Shown in pieces: positions 18,321 through 28,216 of a DNA stretch of 64,000 nucleotides. The DNA is taken from contig DATMYA010000008.1 of the NCBI GenBank assembly GCA_035561135.1, forward strand, positions 62,001 to 126,000. The letters run 5' to 3'. The stretch comes from Clostridia bacterium (GTDB taxonomy: Bacteria > Acidobacteriota > Terriglobia > Terriglobales > Acidobacteriaceae). Numbering within the stretch: position 1 is the stretch's first letter; each line of letters starts with the position of its first letter. The translations under genes and the position numbers were made by a program. The notes beneath the pieces were generated by a model. That model did no database searches and was not told where the DNA came from. It saw only the letters and a program-made list of their open reading frames with translations.

Positions 18321-19418
18321 TCAGCGCGCAATTCGTGCGCCGACACCTTTCATCAGGTTCATCACTTCTTTGAGGGTCGCCATGGTCGTGTCGCCGGAAG
18401 TAGTCATTGCCAGTGCTCCGTGCGCCGCACCACATTCGACGGCCCATTGTGGAGTTTGGCCAGACAAGAATCCGTAGATCAGGCCAGATGCGAAGGAATC
18501 GCCGCCTCCCACGCGATCGTAGATCTCCAGATCCGGCCGATGTGTCGCCTCGTAGAAGTTGCCTTCGCAGTAGCAGATCGCGTCCCAGTCATTGCGAGTG
18601 GCGGTCTTGGCTTTGCGCAAGGTTGTCGCAACTACGGAGAATGGGAATTCTTTCACGACGTTTTCGATCATGCGCTTAAAGGCCGCTACTTCGAAATCAG
18701 TGATGTGTTCGTTCAATCCGGCAACGTCGCAGCCCAATGCGACGGAAAAGTCCTCTTCATTGCCGATCATCACATCTATATAAGGAGCAATGGCTCGGTT
18801 CACTTCCTGAGCCTTCTTCTTTCCGCCGATGGCCTTCCAGAGAGACTCCCGATAATTGAGGTCATAGGAGGTCACGACGCCGTGGTTCTTCGCGTGCTTC
18901 ACGGCTTCGAGCGCAACAGCCGCCGTGGAATCCGAGAGTGCGCAGAAGATGCCGCCCGTATGAAACCAGCGCGCACCGTGATTTCCGAAGATGTACTCCC
19001 AATCGATGTCGCCAGGCTTCAGTTGCGAAACGGCGGTATGGCCACGATCCGAGCACCCCAGCGCTGGTCGAACTCCGAAACCGCGTTCGGTAAAGTTCAA
19101 ACCGTTGCGCACTGTTCGCCCGACTCCGTCGTAGTCGACCCAGCGTACAAGCGTCTGGTCGAGACCACTTTGGTAAATCAGGTCTTGCAGCAATCGGCCA
19201 ACAGGATTGTCGGCGATGGCGGTGACGATGGCGGTCTCAAGGCCGAAGCAGCGCTTCAGCCCTCGCGCAACGTTGTACTCGCCGCCACCTTCCGACACTT
19301 CGAAATGCCGGGTGGTCCAGATACGCCGATCGCCCGGATCGAAACGCAGCATCACTTCACCGAGCGATACCAGGTCCCACTTACAACGTTCTTTCGGCCG
19401 GATCGAGAGCTTCATCAT
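18321..19418 (-). CDS. kdgK: 2-keto-3-deoxygluconate kinase, PfkB family
   Basis: The 365-residue sugar kinase carries the PfkB features LVSLGEVMLRFDP, EGGGEYNVARGLKRCFG and the C-terminal DRVGGGDSFASGLIYGF with the catalytic Asp. It phosphorylates KDG to KDPG, the aldolase's substrate, so the two neighbours form a pathway. It is longer than many KdgK proteins because of an insert around residues 100-130 (LNFTERGFGVRPALGCSDRG), which is common in acidobacterial and Bacteroidetes homologues. The start ATG overlaps the lyase stop by four bases (ATGA), which favours coupled translation. Confidence 0.9.
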   Translation of the reverse strand: MMKLSIRPKERCKWDLVSLGEVMLRFDPGDRRIWTTRHFEVSEGGGEYNVARGLKRCFGLETAIVTAIADNPVGRLLQDLIYQSGLDQTLVRWVDYDGVGRTVRNGLNFTERGFGVRPALGCSDRGHTAVSQLKPGDIDWEYIFGNHGARWFHTGGIFCALSDSTAAVALEAVKHAKNHGVVTSYDLNYRESLWKAIGGKKKAQEVNRAIAPYIDVMIGNEEDFSVALGCDVAGLNEHITDFEVAAFKRMIENVVKEFPFSVVATTLRKAKTATRNDWDAICYCEGNFYEATHRPDLEIYDRVGGGDSFASGLIYGFLSGQTPQWAVECGAAHGALAMTTSGDTTMATLKEVMNLMKGVGARIAR

Positions 19419-21412
19419 TGAATCTCCTGGGTCTTTGCGCTCTCGGTGGGTCCTGATGGACGGATGACGGTTACGAAACCTGCTTGCGTGGCTGCAGCCT
19501 TCTGTTCGACGCGAAGCCTGTATCCGCGTTCCCGGAGTGGTCCTTTGTCTACTGATCCAGGAGGTCCGGGCGCGCGAACGGTGTTCGGCTCGATGCTCGC
19601 CAGAGCATCTTCAGGAGAAATGATCTGCACGCTGGCACCGGACAGATCAAACCTGCCCTCTGCGCTCTTTATCGCCTCGTCTGAGATGAGGAGTGAAGTA
19701 AACTTGCGCGGAGTTCCGGTCGCCAACTCGTCCCAAATTATGAATTCGCGACCGTTGTAAATCAGCGTCCGATAGAACTTCTGCACAGCGAGATCCTTCG
19801 CATAAGCGGCAGTCGCGTCTCCGCGAACGAAAGCTAACTGCGGCAGCAGTTCCAGTCCCGTGATCTTGATGTCATTCAGTTGCGAATAAGGCATGTCACT
19901 GAAGGCATCGTGGCCCTTGCCTTCGGCCGCCTGTCCCCTGCCGTCAACAAGTACGGTATTGTGCTGCTCGGTCATCGGGACGCCGGCGTATCCGGAGTCC
20001 CCGGTGAGCACCTTGCCGTTGGCATAGAGGATGAAGCTGTTCGCGTCAGGGTGTGCATGCCCGTTAGATAAATGCCAGTCCGTAAACTTCGTCACAAGCT
20101 CTGCAGTCTTGTGGCCTTCCGGCGGTCCGCACTTGAACGCAAACGCAACCGCTGACTTCGACCACGACGATCGCCAGTAAACGACCTCATGATCAGAAAA
20201 GTAGTGCGAAGGCGACAGCTGCTCAATCGGAACGGGCTTGATGTCGGGCTCAACCCAGGCCAGCGACCAGAAGTCTTCGGCATTCGAGTGCCCTAGCGAT
20301 TCCATCCATTTCGCCACGCCTTGTATTTCGGGGTTCTTGTACCGTTGGGCGAGCCGGAACAGCAGGTTGAAGTTGGTGTGGAATCTTCCCTGCGGATGGC
20401 TTCGCCTGTAATCTTCCCCTTGCTTGGCACGGGTCAGCGGCCCTTCAAAGACGTCTCCGAAGTCGAATACATATTGACCGTCGGGCAGAAGGGAGTGTGC
20501 GAGGTACAGATGTGACTTTTTGAGCCCGGGCAAGTCGTACAAATCTTCGCCTGTGGAGTGTGAGTGAGCATCGAGGTAGTGGATGATCCACGGTGTTGAG
20601 AACACCCAGTACTCGAAGCCCTCATAGTAGTATCCATCTCCGGAATACGTGGCGAGCACACGGTCGTAAATTGCGCGGGACAGCTTTGCCCACTCTGGCG
20701 CATCGGGCACTTCGTCATATAGAGCGTAGGCAGCCACGCCCAAGCCAGCGACAGGAATGAAGACGTGATTCTGGCTGTATGAATACGACCGACCGGTTTT
20801 GGGCAAATAGTAAGTGTAGAGCTTTCGCGCCTGTAGTGTGATTTTCTCCCGGTACTTCTTTCGTTCTTCCGGTGTGAATTCGTTGTAGAGGAGGTCGTAC
20901 GCAGTTCCCATTCCGTACAACAGATGTCCGGCTGCAAGATCGACGTCGGGCTTATTTGTCCGATATCCCCAGATGTCATAACTCACTGCAGCGTCCATGT
21001 AACGCTTCACGGCCGCCAACAGTTTGGGATCGCGATCGATCCTGTAAGCAAAGGCACCTTCTGCCATGGCAATGCCTACCGTGTTCTGCAACCGCCGTGC
21101 GTCGGCTGGGGGAGGAGGCGGATCATTCTTCAGCACAAGAAGGCGGGAGACCGTGACCTTCCACTGATCGCGATGCGTGGTTCTGGATCGCTCAATGAGC
21201 TTGGAAAAGTCATCTTCTGTAAAAAACACGCGGGGATGTTTTCCGGTTAGCTCGGGCCGCAGCTTCGCGTTCACCGAATTCATTACTGCCACAAGTGGAT
21301 GCGGGCTCTTGTTTTTGGCCGGTTTATCAGCAGGTCCGAGCTGCTCACGCGAATCCTGCGCGAACCCAAAGGATACGAATAACAAAATTGCGAGTAGTGC
21401 AGATCTCTTCAT
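19415..21412 (-). CDS. Secreted heparinase II/III-type polysaccharide lyase (probable alginate or other uronan lyase)
   Basis: The 665-residue protein has a signal peptide (MKRSALLAILLFVSFGFAQ). An alpha-helical toroid domain follows, starting HPRVFFTEDDFSKLIER. The C-terminal beta-sandwich of the heparinase II/III superfamily contains NGHAHPDANSFILYANG and TEQHNTVLVDGRGQ. Conserved His and Tyr residues (SQNHVF, GDGYYYEGFEYW) match the lyase active-site region. The superfamily includes PL15, PL17 and PL21 lyases. Alginate or another polyuronate is inferred from the KDG-pathway genes that follow it. The ATG at 21412 was preferred to an upstream TTG because the signal peptide starts there. Confidence 0.82.
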   Translation of the reverse strand: MKRSALLAILLFVSFGFAQDSREQLGPADKPAKNKSPHPLVAVMNSVNAKLRPELTGKHPRVFFTEDDFSKLIERSRTTHRDQWKVTVSRLLVLKNDPPPPPADARRLQNTVGIAMAEGAFAYRIDRDPKLLAAVKRYMDAAVSYDIWGYRTNKPDVDLAAGHLLYGMGTAYDLLYNEFTPEERKKYREKITLQARKLYTYYLPKTGRSYSYSQNHVFIPVAGLGVAAYALYDEVPDAPEWAKLSRAIYDRVLATYSGDGYYYEGFEYWVFSTPWIIHYLDAHSHSTGEDLYDLPGLKKSHLYLAHSLLPDGQYVFDFGDVFEGPLTRAKQGEDYRRSHPQGRFHTNFNLLFRLAQRYKNPEIQGVAKWMESLGHSNAEDFWSLAWVEPDIKPVPIEQLSPSHYFSDHEVVYWRSSWSKSAVAFAFKCGPPEGHKTAELVTKFTDWHLSNGHAHPDANSFILYANGKVLTGDSGYAGVPMTEQHNTVLVDGRGQAAEGKGHDAFSDMPYSQLNDIKITGLELLPQLAFVRGDATAAYAKDLAVQKFYRTLIYNGREFIIWDELATGTPRKFTSLLISDEAIKSAEGRFDLSGASVQIISPEDALASIEPNTVRAPGPPGSVDKGPLRERGYRLRVEQKAAATQAGFVTVIRPSGPTESAKTQEIQ

Positions 21413-21471
21413 TGCGCCGTGCCCCAATATATGAGTTCGGGGGAGGAGTTCCCTCCCCCGAATGGTTGCGT

Positions 21472-24400
21472 CTAGAACAACAGCTTCAATCCGAACTGGA
21501 ATACGCGCGGCTCGTCAGTCTCAGTCACTTGTCCGAAGTTGCTGGAGCTGAAGTTAGTCTGCACGGTCCTGAAGGTGGCATGGTTGAAGAGGTTGAAACA
21601 CTCAGCCCGGAACTGCAGCTTCACTCTTTCAGTGATATTGGTACGCTTCATCGTGGAGAGATTCCAGGTCTGTCCGGCTGGCATCTGGATAAGGTTTCGA
21701 GGCATGTTCGCGATGAAACCCGTCCGGCCGGTAAAAGCCGCGGGATTGATCCACTGATTACCGCTTCTGTTCGCTTCCCAGTCACCGATGAGGTCCACGT
21801 TGCCGCCGTAGCCGATGCTCGGTGCTGTGGTGGCGCGAGTGCCGCCGCTGATACTCACATGCCGGCCAGATTGCCAGTTCGTGATGCCAGAAATCTGCCA
21901 ACCGCCAAGCACTTTTCCGACGAAGCCACCCTGGTTCTTTTTCCACGGGAACTCGTACACATAGCTCGTGACGAAAACGTGTCGGCGGTCGAAATCGGCA
22001 TAAGAGTAGTCGGCAGCGGACTCGTAGGGCACCCGCAGATTCGAGGTTTCATTGTCGAACGTGTTGAGCGCTTTGGACCACGTGTATGCGAGACTGGCTG
22101 TAAATCCGTGCGTTATACGCTTCTGCCAGTTCACCTGCAGAGAGTTGTAGTTGGAAACACCATCATTCTGCTGCATGAGAACCGCCGCGTAGCCAAGAGC
22201 TTGCCGGACGGTATCGGTGTTCGGATTCAGGTACGTCCCGTCTGCTTTCTTCTGGAGTGCTTTATCGGGCACTACGTAGTTCGCGTCACGACGATGAGTG
22301 AGATGGCGACCCTGATTGCCCACGTAGCTCAGTTCAACAAACGATGCCCAAGGCAATTCGCGCTGTATTGCCAGGCTGTATGCGTAAATGGCACCGGGGG
22401 GCATGTCGGGAGAGAATACGGCAAGACTCTGCAACAGTGGCTGTCCAGGCCCAGAAGCACCTACGGTGTCGAGGGGATTACCAAAGGTTGGAACCAGAGT
22501 CGACGGAGTGGTGTATTGACGTCCGTTCGTGATGTTGGCCTGTGCAGTGAACGGTGTATTCGCGCCAGCGTCGCGAACCGGGTTCAAAAGCGTGCGGTCG
22601 TAGAAGATACCGCCGCCGCCGCGTATGGAGGTTTTACCATCGCCCCATGGATCCCATGCGAAGCCAAGACGCGGAGCCCAGCCATTCTTAACATTATTTG
22701 CGAGGCCTGAGGGACGGCAATCGAGCAGGCGATCAAAATTGGGATTATCAAAATTGTTCGTGCACCCCGGCAGCACGATTCCGTTGTAAGGATCGTAATA
22801 ACCCTGAGCGCGTGTCAACGTTCCAGTTGGATCCGGCGTCAACTTAATCACGCCCGAACTGATGTCCGTTGAAAGCGGCGCCTTCGCAGCATCAAACCTG
22901 GATAGATCAAAGCCGACGATGCGGCCATCTTCTGTTTGCGGCCAAGGAATGAATTGGTACCGGAGCCCTAATGTAAGTGTGAAGCGCCTGGAAACCTTCC
23001 ATTGATCGTTGGCGTAGAACTCCCATTGGTTATAGAAGGACGGAACATTTGTCGTGTTGGAAGTTTCTTGATATCGCGTGTAGGCGCCCAGAAGAAGATT
23101 CGCTACGGCATTGCCGCTATCCTGCTGCCGGATTGCGCTATCACCCGTGGAGAAGGAAACGGTTCCGCCGTCACGAACACGAGTGTTCTCCTGCTTAAAC
23201 GCGCGCTGCCAGAGCATGCCGAATTTGAATGAGTGCGCGTCAAAGGTCTTGCTGACGTTGTCGCGAATCTCCCAAGCCTGCGCTTTGATGGCATAAGGTA
23301 AGCCGTTGCCGGTGATAGTGCTGTAGCCCTGAACGGATACTTCGGGAATCTTGTCCAGACGATTTACCGGGAAGATTTCCGTGAAATTGATGCCGTTTGC
23401 TGCGCGACTGATCGCCTCGGCATCCTGGTAGTTGATGTCCTGATCGTTGCGCTGCCACAAAACCGATAGGTCATTAAGCAATGTCGGACTGAGCACGTGC
23501 GTGTAGTTCACCATAACGGTGTTGCCGGTGCGCGTGTGATTATCCGGCGCGATGGGGAGGTTCTGGTTGTCAAACGTCGACCCGAGCGGATTGTCGGAGT
23601 TGAAGTTGTCGCGCGTCCAGCGGCCAAAGATGGTTGCATTCTTGCTGGCTACCCAGTCGAGCCGCAACAGGTCCTGCCTTACGTTACGCGAGGTCACGGG
23701 GGATGCGATGTACCCGGCCGCACCGGAATTCGGTTCCGGGAACAGATTGAGGATAGCTAGTCCATTTGGGGACATGCGAGACATGGGAATGATGTTGCCT
23801 GCAAAAGGTGTCCCGGTAGTGCTCGCCGACTTGTTACACAGAATGAACTTGCCAGCAGCTCTATCGGCCGCCGAGAGGGTTTGGGTACAGGAGGTGATTG
23901 CTCCCGAAGATGTCGGCAAGAAAGCGCTGAAATCGCCGTTGCGCATCGCAAGGGTGGGAACCTGCTCGTTCAAGCTGCGGCCGGTGCTTGGAAGCTTCCA
24001 TTCCACGCCGCCGAAGAAGAACAGCTTGCTTTTGTATAGCGGGCCGCCGAGGAAGCCACCCACGTTATTGAAGCGAAGACGTGCTTTCTCGGGCTCTCGG
24101 TTTGTGACCCGTTTACTCTCCCATGAGTACGCATTCAACTTGTCATGGCGAAAGAACTCGAACAAGCTGCCGTGAAACTCCGTGGTGCCGCGCTTGGTAA
24201 CCACGTTGATGGCCGGACCACCCTGCCCGCCATATTCAGCACTGTAGGGTGAGCTGACGAGTTTGAATTCCTCGATGGCGTCCACGCTGATGTTATTTAC
24301 CATCGTCGCGACGGAACCATGATCAACGTTGCTAGTGCCATCCACCGTCGGCGCAAAGCGGCGACGGGTTCCATTGATGGCCGTGTCATCGATGCGCACG

Positions 24401-24960
24401 TTCGTTCCCTGCTGCGAATCAACATTGATTGCACTGGTGCCCGGAGCAAGGTTAATGAGTTGCGCCCAGTTTCGTCCGTTCAGCGATAGCTCACGGGTTT
24501 GCGTGCCGGAGATGAGGGTTTCAATGTTTGCCGTCTCTGTGTTCACCGTTTGATAGGCAGTGCTAGTAACTTCAACGGTTTCGGCTGTCTGTGAAATCTT
24601 CAGTGAGATGGTGCGGTCGAACACGCCACCGACGTCTAGCTTTATACTCTCCAGTACTGACGTGGCAAACCCCGCCATGCTTACGGACAAGCGGTAAGAT
24701 CCCACTGGCAGGCTTGGAAAGCTGAACAGTCCTTCCCCGTTGGACTGCACGGTCCGCTCGATCCCCAACGCAGGATTGGCTACGGTGACAGTTGCTCCGG
24801 GAATGACTGCCTGTTGCGGATCGATCACGCGTCCGGAGATCGTTCCAGTGGATTGTGCAATGGCGCTGCCGGTCAGCGATCCAGCCAGACACGCAAGTAT
24901 GAGAACGAGTATCAGCACTTCCAACAGCGACTTCGGGGCCCGACTAATTCGGTGTTTCAT
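21472..24960 (-). CDS. TonB-dependent receptor with carboxypeptidase-regulatory N-terminal domain (Oar-like)
   Basis: About 1,162 residues. After a signal peptide (LLEVLILVLILACLAGSL) a carboxypeptidase regulatory-like domain follows at residues 25-110 (GTISGRVIDPQQAVIPGATV, SFPSLPVGSYRLSV). A plug (LSLNGRNWAQLINLAPG; VDAIEEFKLVSSPYSAEYGGQGG) and a large beta-barrel complete it, with the C-terminal strand ending FQFGLKLLF. Oar-type receptors of this size are typical of Acidobacteria. Inside this operon the likely job is import of uronate oligosaccharides across the outer membrane, powered by TonB. The ATG at 24960 has AAGGAG six bases upstream. Loss of Sus-type partners (SusD) is normal outside Bacteroidetes. 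Confidence 0.9.
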   Translation of the reverse strand: MKHRISRAPKSLLEVLILVLILACLAGSLTGSAIAQSTGTISGRVIDPQQAVIPGATVTVANPALGIERTVQSNGEGLFSFPSLPVGSYRLSVSMAGFATSVLESIKLDVGGVFDRTISLKISQTAETVEVTSTAYQTVNTETANIETLISGTQTRELSLNGRNWAQLINLAPGTSAINVDSQQGTNVRIDDTAINGTRRRFAPTVDGTSNVDHGSVATMVNNISVDAIEEFKLVSSPYSAEYGGQGGPAINVVTKRGTTEFHGSLFEFFRHDKLNAYSWESKRVTNREPEKARLRFNNVGGFLGGPLYKSKLFFFGGVEWKLPSTGRSLNEQVPTLAMRNGDFSAFLPTSSGAITSCTQTLSAADRAAGKFILCNKSASTTGTPFAGNIIPMSRMSPNGLAILNLFPEPNSGAAGYIASPVTSRNVRQDLLRLDWVASKNATIFGRWTRDNFNSDNPLGSTFDNQNLPIAPDNHTRTGNTVMVNYTHVLSPTLLNDLSVLWQRNDQDINYQDAEAISRAANGINFTEIFPVNRLDKIPEVSVQGYSTITGNGLPYAIKAQAWEIRDNVSKTFDAHSFKFGMLWQRAFKQENTRVRDGGTVSFSTGDSAIRQQDSGNAVANLLLGAYTRYQETSNTTNVPSFYNQWEFYANDQWKVSRRFTLTLGLRYQFIPWPQTEDGRIVGFDLSRFDAAKAPLSTDISSGVIKLTPDPTGTLTRAQGYYDPYNGIVLPGCTNNFDNPNFDRLLDCRPSGLANNVKNGWAPRLGFAWDPWGDGKTSIRGGGGIFYDRTLLNPVRDAGANTPFTAQANITNGRQYTTPSTLVPTFGNPLDTVGASGPGQPLLQSLAVFSPDMPPGAIYAYSLAIQRELPWASFVELSYVGNQGRHLTHRRDANYVVPDKALQKKADGTYLNPNTDTVRQALGYAAVLMQQNDGVSNYNSLQVNWQKRITHGFTASLAYTWSKALNTFDNETSNLRVPYESAADYSYADFDRRHVFVTSYVYEFPWKKNQGGFVGKVLGGWQISGITNWQSGRHVSISGGTRATTAPSIGYGGNVDLIGDWEANRSGNQWINPAAFTGRTGFIANMPRNLIQMPAGQTWNLSTMKRTNITERVKLQFRAECFNLFNHATFRTVQTNFSSSNFGQVTETDEPRVFQFGLKLLF

Positions 24961-25011
24961 GTCGAATCTCCTTAAGGGCTGGGTGGCGGATGAACCGCCT
25001 TCCGCCAAGTG

Positions 25012-25770
25012 CTATGAAAATAAAACTCCACCGTTAATATCTACGTTCGCTCCATTGATGAACGAAGCTTCCTCAGAAGCGAGATAAGCGACCAGCTTTG
25101 CGACCTCGCACGCTTCTCCCTCGCGCCCGAGTGGCGTCATGGACGCAACGCGCTGGCGTACTTCCGGCTTCGTGAACGTGTTGTGGAATGTGGTGTTGAT
25201 CATGCCGGGTGCAACAGCGTTGACCCGAATCCTTCTTGGGCCTAGTTCCCTCGCAAGCCCGCGCGTGAAGGTGACTATCCCACCCTTCGCGCTCGCGTAC
25301 GCCAATGACCCGGGGCCCCCTCCGTCTCTTCCAGCCTGCGAGGAGAAGTTCACGATCGATCCGCCATCCCTAAGCATTGGAAGAAAGCACTTACTCATCA
25401 GGAAGGTGCTGGTGAGATTCAGTGCGACGATGGTGTTCCAGAAATTCAGGTCCATCTCCGCTACCGTCTTGCGGCCGCCGAGCCCGCCAACTACGTTGAC
25501 CAGTACATCGATATTCTTAAAGGTTCCTTCTACCGTCGAAGCAAACGCGGCAATCTGGTCTGCTTCCATTACATCTACAGGCATCGCCACACACTTTTGC
25601 CCGAACTGCTCGACGTCCTTCTTTGTGCGCTCGGCTTCCTCCTCTGCTTCAAACGGGGGATAGCAGAATGTGACCGATGCTCCGCATTTCGCGACTTCGA
25701 CGGAGACTGCGCGGCCAATGTCACGAGCACCGCCTGAGATCACGACTACCTTGTTTCTAAGATCAACCAT
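25012..25770 (-). CDS. SDR-family oxidoreductase, probable DEH (uronate) reductase
   Basis: This 252-residue classical SDR has VVISGGARDIGRAVS (cofactor site), NVVGGLGG (an NNAG-type variant), SSQAGRDGGGPGSLAYASAKG (catalytic Ser, Tyr and Lys) and RVNAVAPGMINT. In alginate pathways an SDR reduces 4-deoxy-L-erythro-5-hexoseulose uronate (DEH) to 2-keto-3-deoxygluconate, the substrate of the kinase encoded downstream. Substrate assignment rests on context; KduD-type dehydrogenase in pectin use is the main alternative. It is spaced 28 bp from the transporter gene. Confidence 0.8.
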   Translation of the reverse strand: MVDLRNKVVVISGGARDIGRAVSVEVAKCGASVTFCYPPFEAEEEAERTKKDVEQFGQKCVAMPVDVMEADQIAAFASTVEGTFKNIDVLVNVVGGLGGRKTVAEMDLNFWNTIVALNLTSTFLMSKCFLPMLRDGGSIVNFSSQAGRDGGGPGSLAYASAKGGIVTFTRGLARELGPRRIRVNAVAPGMINTTFHNTFTKPEVRQRVASMTPLGREGEACEVAKLVAYLASEEASFINGANVDINGGVLFS

Positions 25771-25798
25771 GAATTCGTCCTTTCTTCTCTTTCAACAC

Positions 25799-27100
25799 TC
25801 ACTTCATCTGCACCCGCTCGATGCGGCCCGCGAGTAACAGCAAGACTGCGGTGCCGAGCGGAGCAAGCACCCCGGCGATCGTCAGGATCGGCGTGTAGGA
25901 AACGTGTTGCACGAACCAACCAGTTGTAAGAATGAAAACCATGCTTCCGATCGCGGCACCCGTTCCTCCCAGGCCGGCGACGGACGCAACAGTCTTGTCG
26001 CTGAAAAAATCGCTGGGAAGGGTCTGAACGTTACTGATCCAGATCTGGAATGCGAACAGTTCTACGCTGATGAATGCCAACGCCAGGTAGGGACTGGCCA
26101 CTCGACTAACCATCACACCGATGGGCATGACACAAGCCGCGCCGACGATGATTGCTTTCCGGGAGCGATTGACACTCCACCCGCGTTTGATAAGTCTGCC
26201 GGCCAGCGCACCACCAGTAAGGCTGCCCAACCCGGCGAACAGATACGGCACCCAAGCGGAGAGTCCGATGGCTTTCATATCGAATCCGCGCGCATCGGCA
26301 AGATACTTCGGCAGCCAAATGACGAACAGCCACCACACTGGATCTACGCACAACCTTCCAAGCACTACGGCCCAGACCTGTCGACAGCGCAAAAGCCGTT
26401 TCACGCTGAGGGTTTCCTGTGGCGAACTCACGGATACCTGTTGGCCCGCGAGGATAAGGTCGCGCTCTTCTGTGGTTATCGACGGATGCTCGGCTGGAAC
26501 CCGGTACAAACGCCACCAGAATAGGAGCCAAACGAAGCCGATTGCCCCGGTAATGACGAACGTCGCCCGCCAGCCCAGCACGAAGTTCAGCCACACCACC
26601 AGCGGTGGCGCAATCACCGCACCAAAGGCCGCACCGCTATTGAAGATCGCCATGGCCAGAGCTCGCTCACGCACGGGAAACCACTCGGCAGAGACCTTCG
26701 CTGCTCCCGGCCAGTTGCCCGCTTCGCCAAGTCCGAGCAGCGATTGCAGAGCCATTAAGCTTTTCAGCCCAATCGCCATTGCGTGTGCCACGGCAGATGC
26801 CGACCACAAAACGATGGAAGCGGCGAACCCCTTGCGGGTTCCCACCCTGTCGTACAGTCGCCCGGATACCGTCTGGCTGATTGCATATGACAACAGCAAC
26901 GCCACCCCGATATAGCTGTACTCCTGGTTTGAAATGTTCAGCTCTCTGGTGATCTGAGGCGCAAGTAACGCAAGGCACTGCCGGTCGATGTAGTTGATTG
27001 CTGTCGCGGCAAACACCATTCCGATCATCCACCAGCGCAATCCTGGGATTCTGCGCACCTTGTCGGCTGGTTGTACTGCAGTAGCTTTTGTTGCGATCAC
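25799..27100 (-). CDS. MFS transporter of the anion:cation symporter family (ExuT-like hexuronate uptake)
   Basis: This 433-residue, 12-helix transporter opens with LRWWMIGMVFAATAINYIDRQCLALLAPQI, the ACS-family signature also seen in ExuT and GudP. GLGEAGNWPGAAKVSAEWFPVRERALAMAIFNSGAAFG is the conserved loop between helices 4 and 5. It probably imports uronates or their unsaturated forms across the inner membrane for the downstream enzymes. I chose GTG 27100, which overlaps the LacI stop as GTGA; the frame is open to 27154, but that would overlap the regulator gene by 58 bp. Confidence 0.87.
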   Translation of the reverse strand: MIATKATAVQPADKVRRIPGLRWWMIGMVFAATAINYIDRQCLALLAPQITRELNISNQEYSYIGVALLLSYAISQTVSGRLYDRVGTRKGFAASIVLWSASAVAHAMAIGLKSLMALQSLLGLGEAGNWPGAAKVSAEWFPVRERALAMAIFNSGAAFGAVIAPPLVVWLNFVLGWRATFVITGAIGFVWLLFWWRLYRVPAEHPSITTEERDLILAGQQVSVSSPQETLSVKRLLRCRQVWAVVLGRLCVDPVWWLFVIWLPKYLADARGFDMKAIGLSAWVPYLFAGLGSLTGGALAGRLIKRGWSVNRSRKAIIVGAACVMPIGVMVSRVASPYLALAFISVELFAFQIWISNVQTLPSDFFSDKTVASVAGLGGTGAAIGSMVFILTTGWFVQHVSYTPILTIAGVLAPLGTAVLLLLAGRIERVQMK

Positions 27101-28176
27101 GGACGACCTTTCTTCGCGATTCGTGCGGTTGATTTCCTTACTACCAACTGGCATTCCAGGGACACCATTCGCCCGCCGCCCTTGAACCGGCCTTCGATCC
27201 GATCAAGCAGAAAACGCGCCGCACGACTGCCTTGTTCTGAAATCGGCTGCGCCACCGTAGTGAGTGGCGGCGTCGTATGCGCCGAGATTGGCGTATTGTC
27301 GAAACTCACCATGGAGATCTCGGACGGCACCCGTATTCCTAGTTCTTGTGCGGCATGGAGCGCGCCCATGGCTGTGTAGTCGTTTCTGGCCAGGATTGCC
27401 GTTGGCCTCCTGGTGAGTGCGCCAATTTTCATCATCGCTGCATAGCCATCTTCCTCGGTCGCATACGCCGGACTGCTTTCCGGTCCCACGATCAACTCAT
27501 TTCTAAGTTCAATCCCATGCTCTTCCAGGGCGTCCTTGTATCCCTGGAAGCGTCGCAAGTTTGACGCATGCTCCGGAGCGATTCCCATAAAGCCGATTCG
27601 CCGATGTCCTAACTTCAGGAGATGATTGACTGCCTCGTAAGCTCCCTTCCGGTGGTCGGCCGTAACACAATCCACCTTTGCGCCTTCCACAGGACGGCCA
27701 ACCGTAACCACCGGCACGCCGGAGCGTACGATTTCCGCGATCGCGTCATCGCCCAACGCCGTCCCTCTGGTCGCGACGATAACGCCCGCAACCCGGTGAT
27801 CGACAAATGCGTCGAGGGCCGCCGTCTCCAGTTCCACGCTGCGGTGCGCGGTAGCAAGAAAAGCCGAGTATCCATTGCCCGTGAGTTCCTTCTGGATGCC
27901 GGCTACCAGTTCGGCCGAGAATGGGTTTGCGATGTCCGGCAGCATGATCCCGATCGCTTTTAAAGTCTGGCCCTTGAGGCTGCGCGCCAACATATTTGGC
28001 CGATAATTCAATTCTGACGCGGCTTTCAGGACGCGCTCGCGGACGTCGTCACTTACGTAACCGGTATTGTTGATGGCACGCGAAGCGGTCATGGGCACAA
28101 CGCCGGCGGCGCGTGCAACATCGGCCAAGGTCGTATGTCTAGTCGGGGCGGCGGCGCGTGATGAACGAGTGGACAT
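27097..28176 (-). CDS. LacI-family transcriptional regulator of the uronate operon
   Basis: The 359-residue regulator has the N-terminal LacI helix-turn-helix (TTLADVARAAGVVPMTASRAINNTGYVSDDVRERVL) and hinge (LNYRPNMLARSLKG). The periplasmic-binding-like sensor domain begins TLKAIGIMLPDIANPFSAELVAG. It is the first gene of the operon, so it probably represses its own synthesis and that of the transporter, receptor and enzymes. A pathway intermediate such as KDG would be the expected inducer, but this is inference. Its operator lies directly upstream. Confidence 0.92.
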   Translation of the reverse strand: MSTRSSRAAAPTRHTTLADVARAAGVVPMTASRAINNTGYVSDDVRERVLKAASELNYRPNMLARSLKGQTLKAIGIMLPDIANPFSAELVAGIQKELTGNGYSAFLATAHRSVELETAALDAFVDHRVAGVIVATRGTALGDDAIAEIVRSGVPVVTVGRPVEGAKVDCVTADHRKGAYEAVNHLLKLGHRRIGFMGIAPEHASNLRRFQGYKDALEEHGIELRNELIVGPESSPAYATEEDGYAAMMKIGALTRRPTAILARNDYTAMGALHAAQELGIRVPSEISMVSFDNTPISAHTTPPLTTVAQPISEQGSRAARFLLDRIEGRFKGGGRMVSLECQLVVRKSTARIAKKGRP

Positions 28177-28188
28177 TGAATGTATAAT

Positions 28189-28216
28189 GTGTTAACGTTA
28201 ACACGTTAACGCTAAC
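28189..28216. promoter_or_regulatory. LacI-type operator: perfect palindrome plus a second imperfect one
   Basis: GTGTTAACGTTAACAC at 28189-28204 is a perfect 16-bp palindrome with the central CG typical of LacI-family operators. Directly beside it GTTAACGCTAAC (28205-28216) is an imperfect copy with one mismatch. The pair lies 13 bp upstream of the regulator's ATG, in the expected promoter zone. I saw no third copy before the other operon genes, which supports control from a single promoter. Confidence 0.8.
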
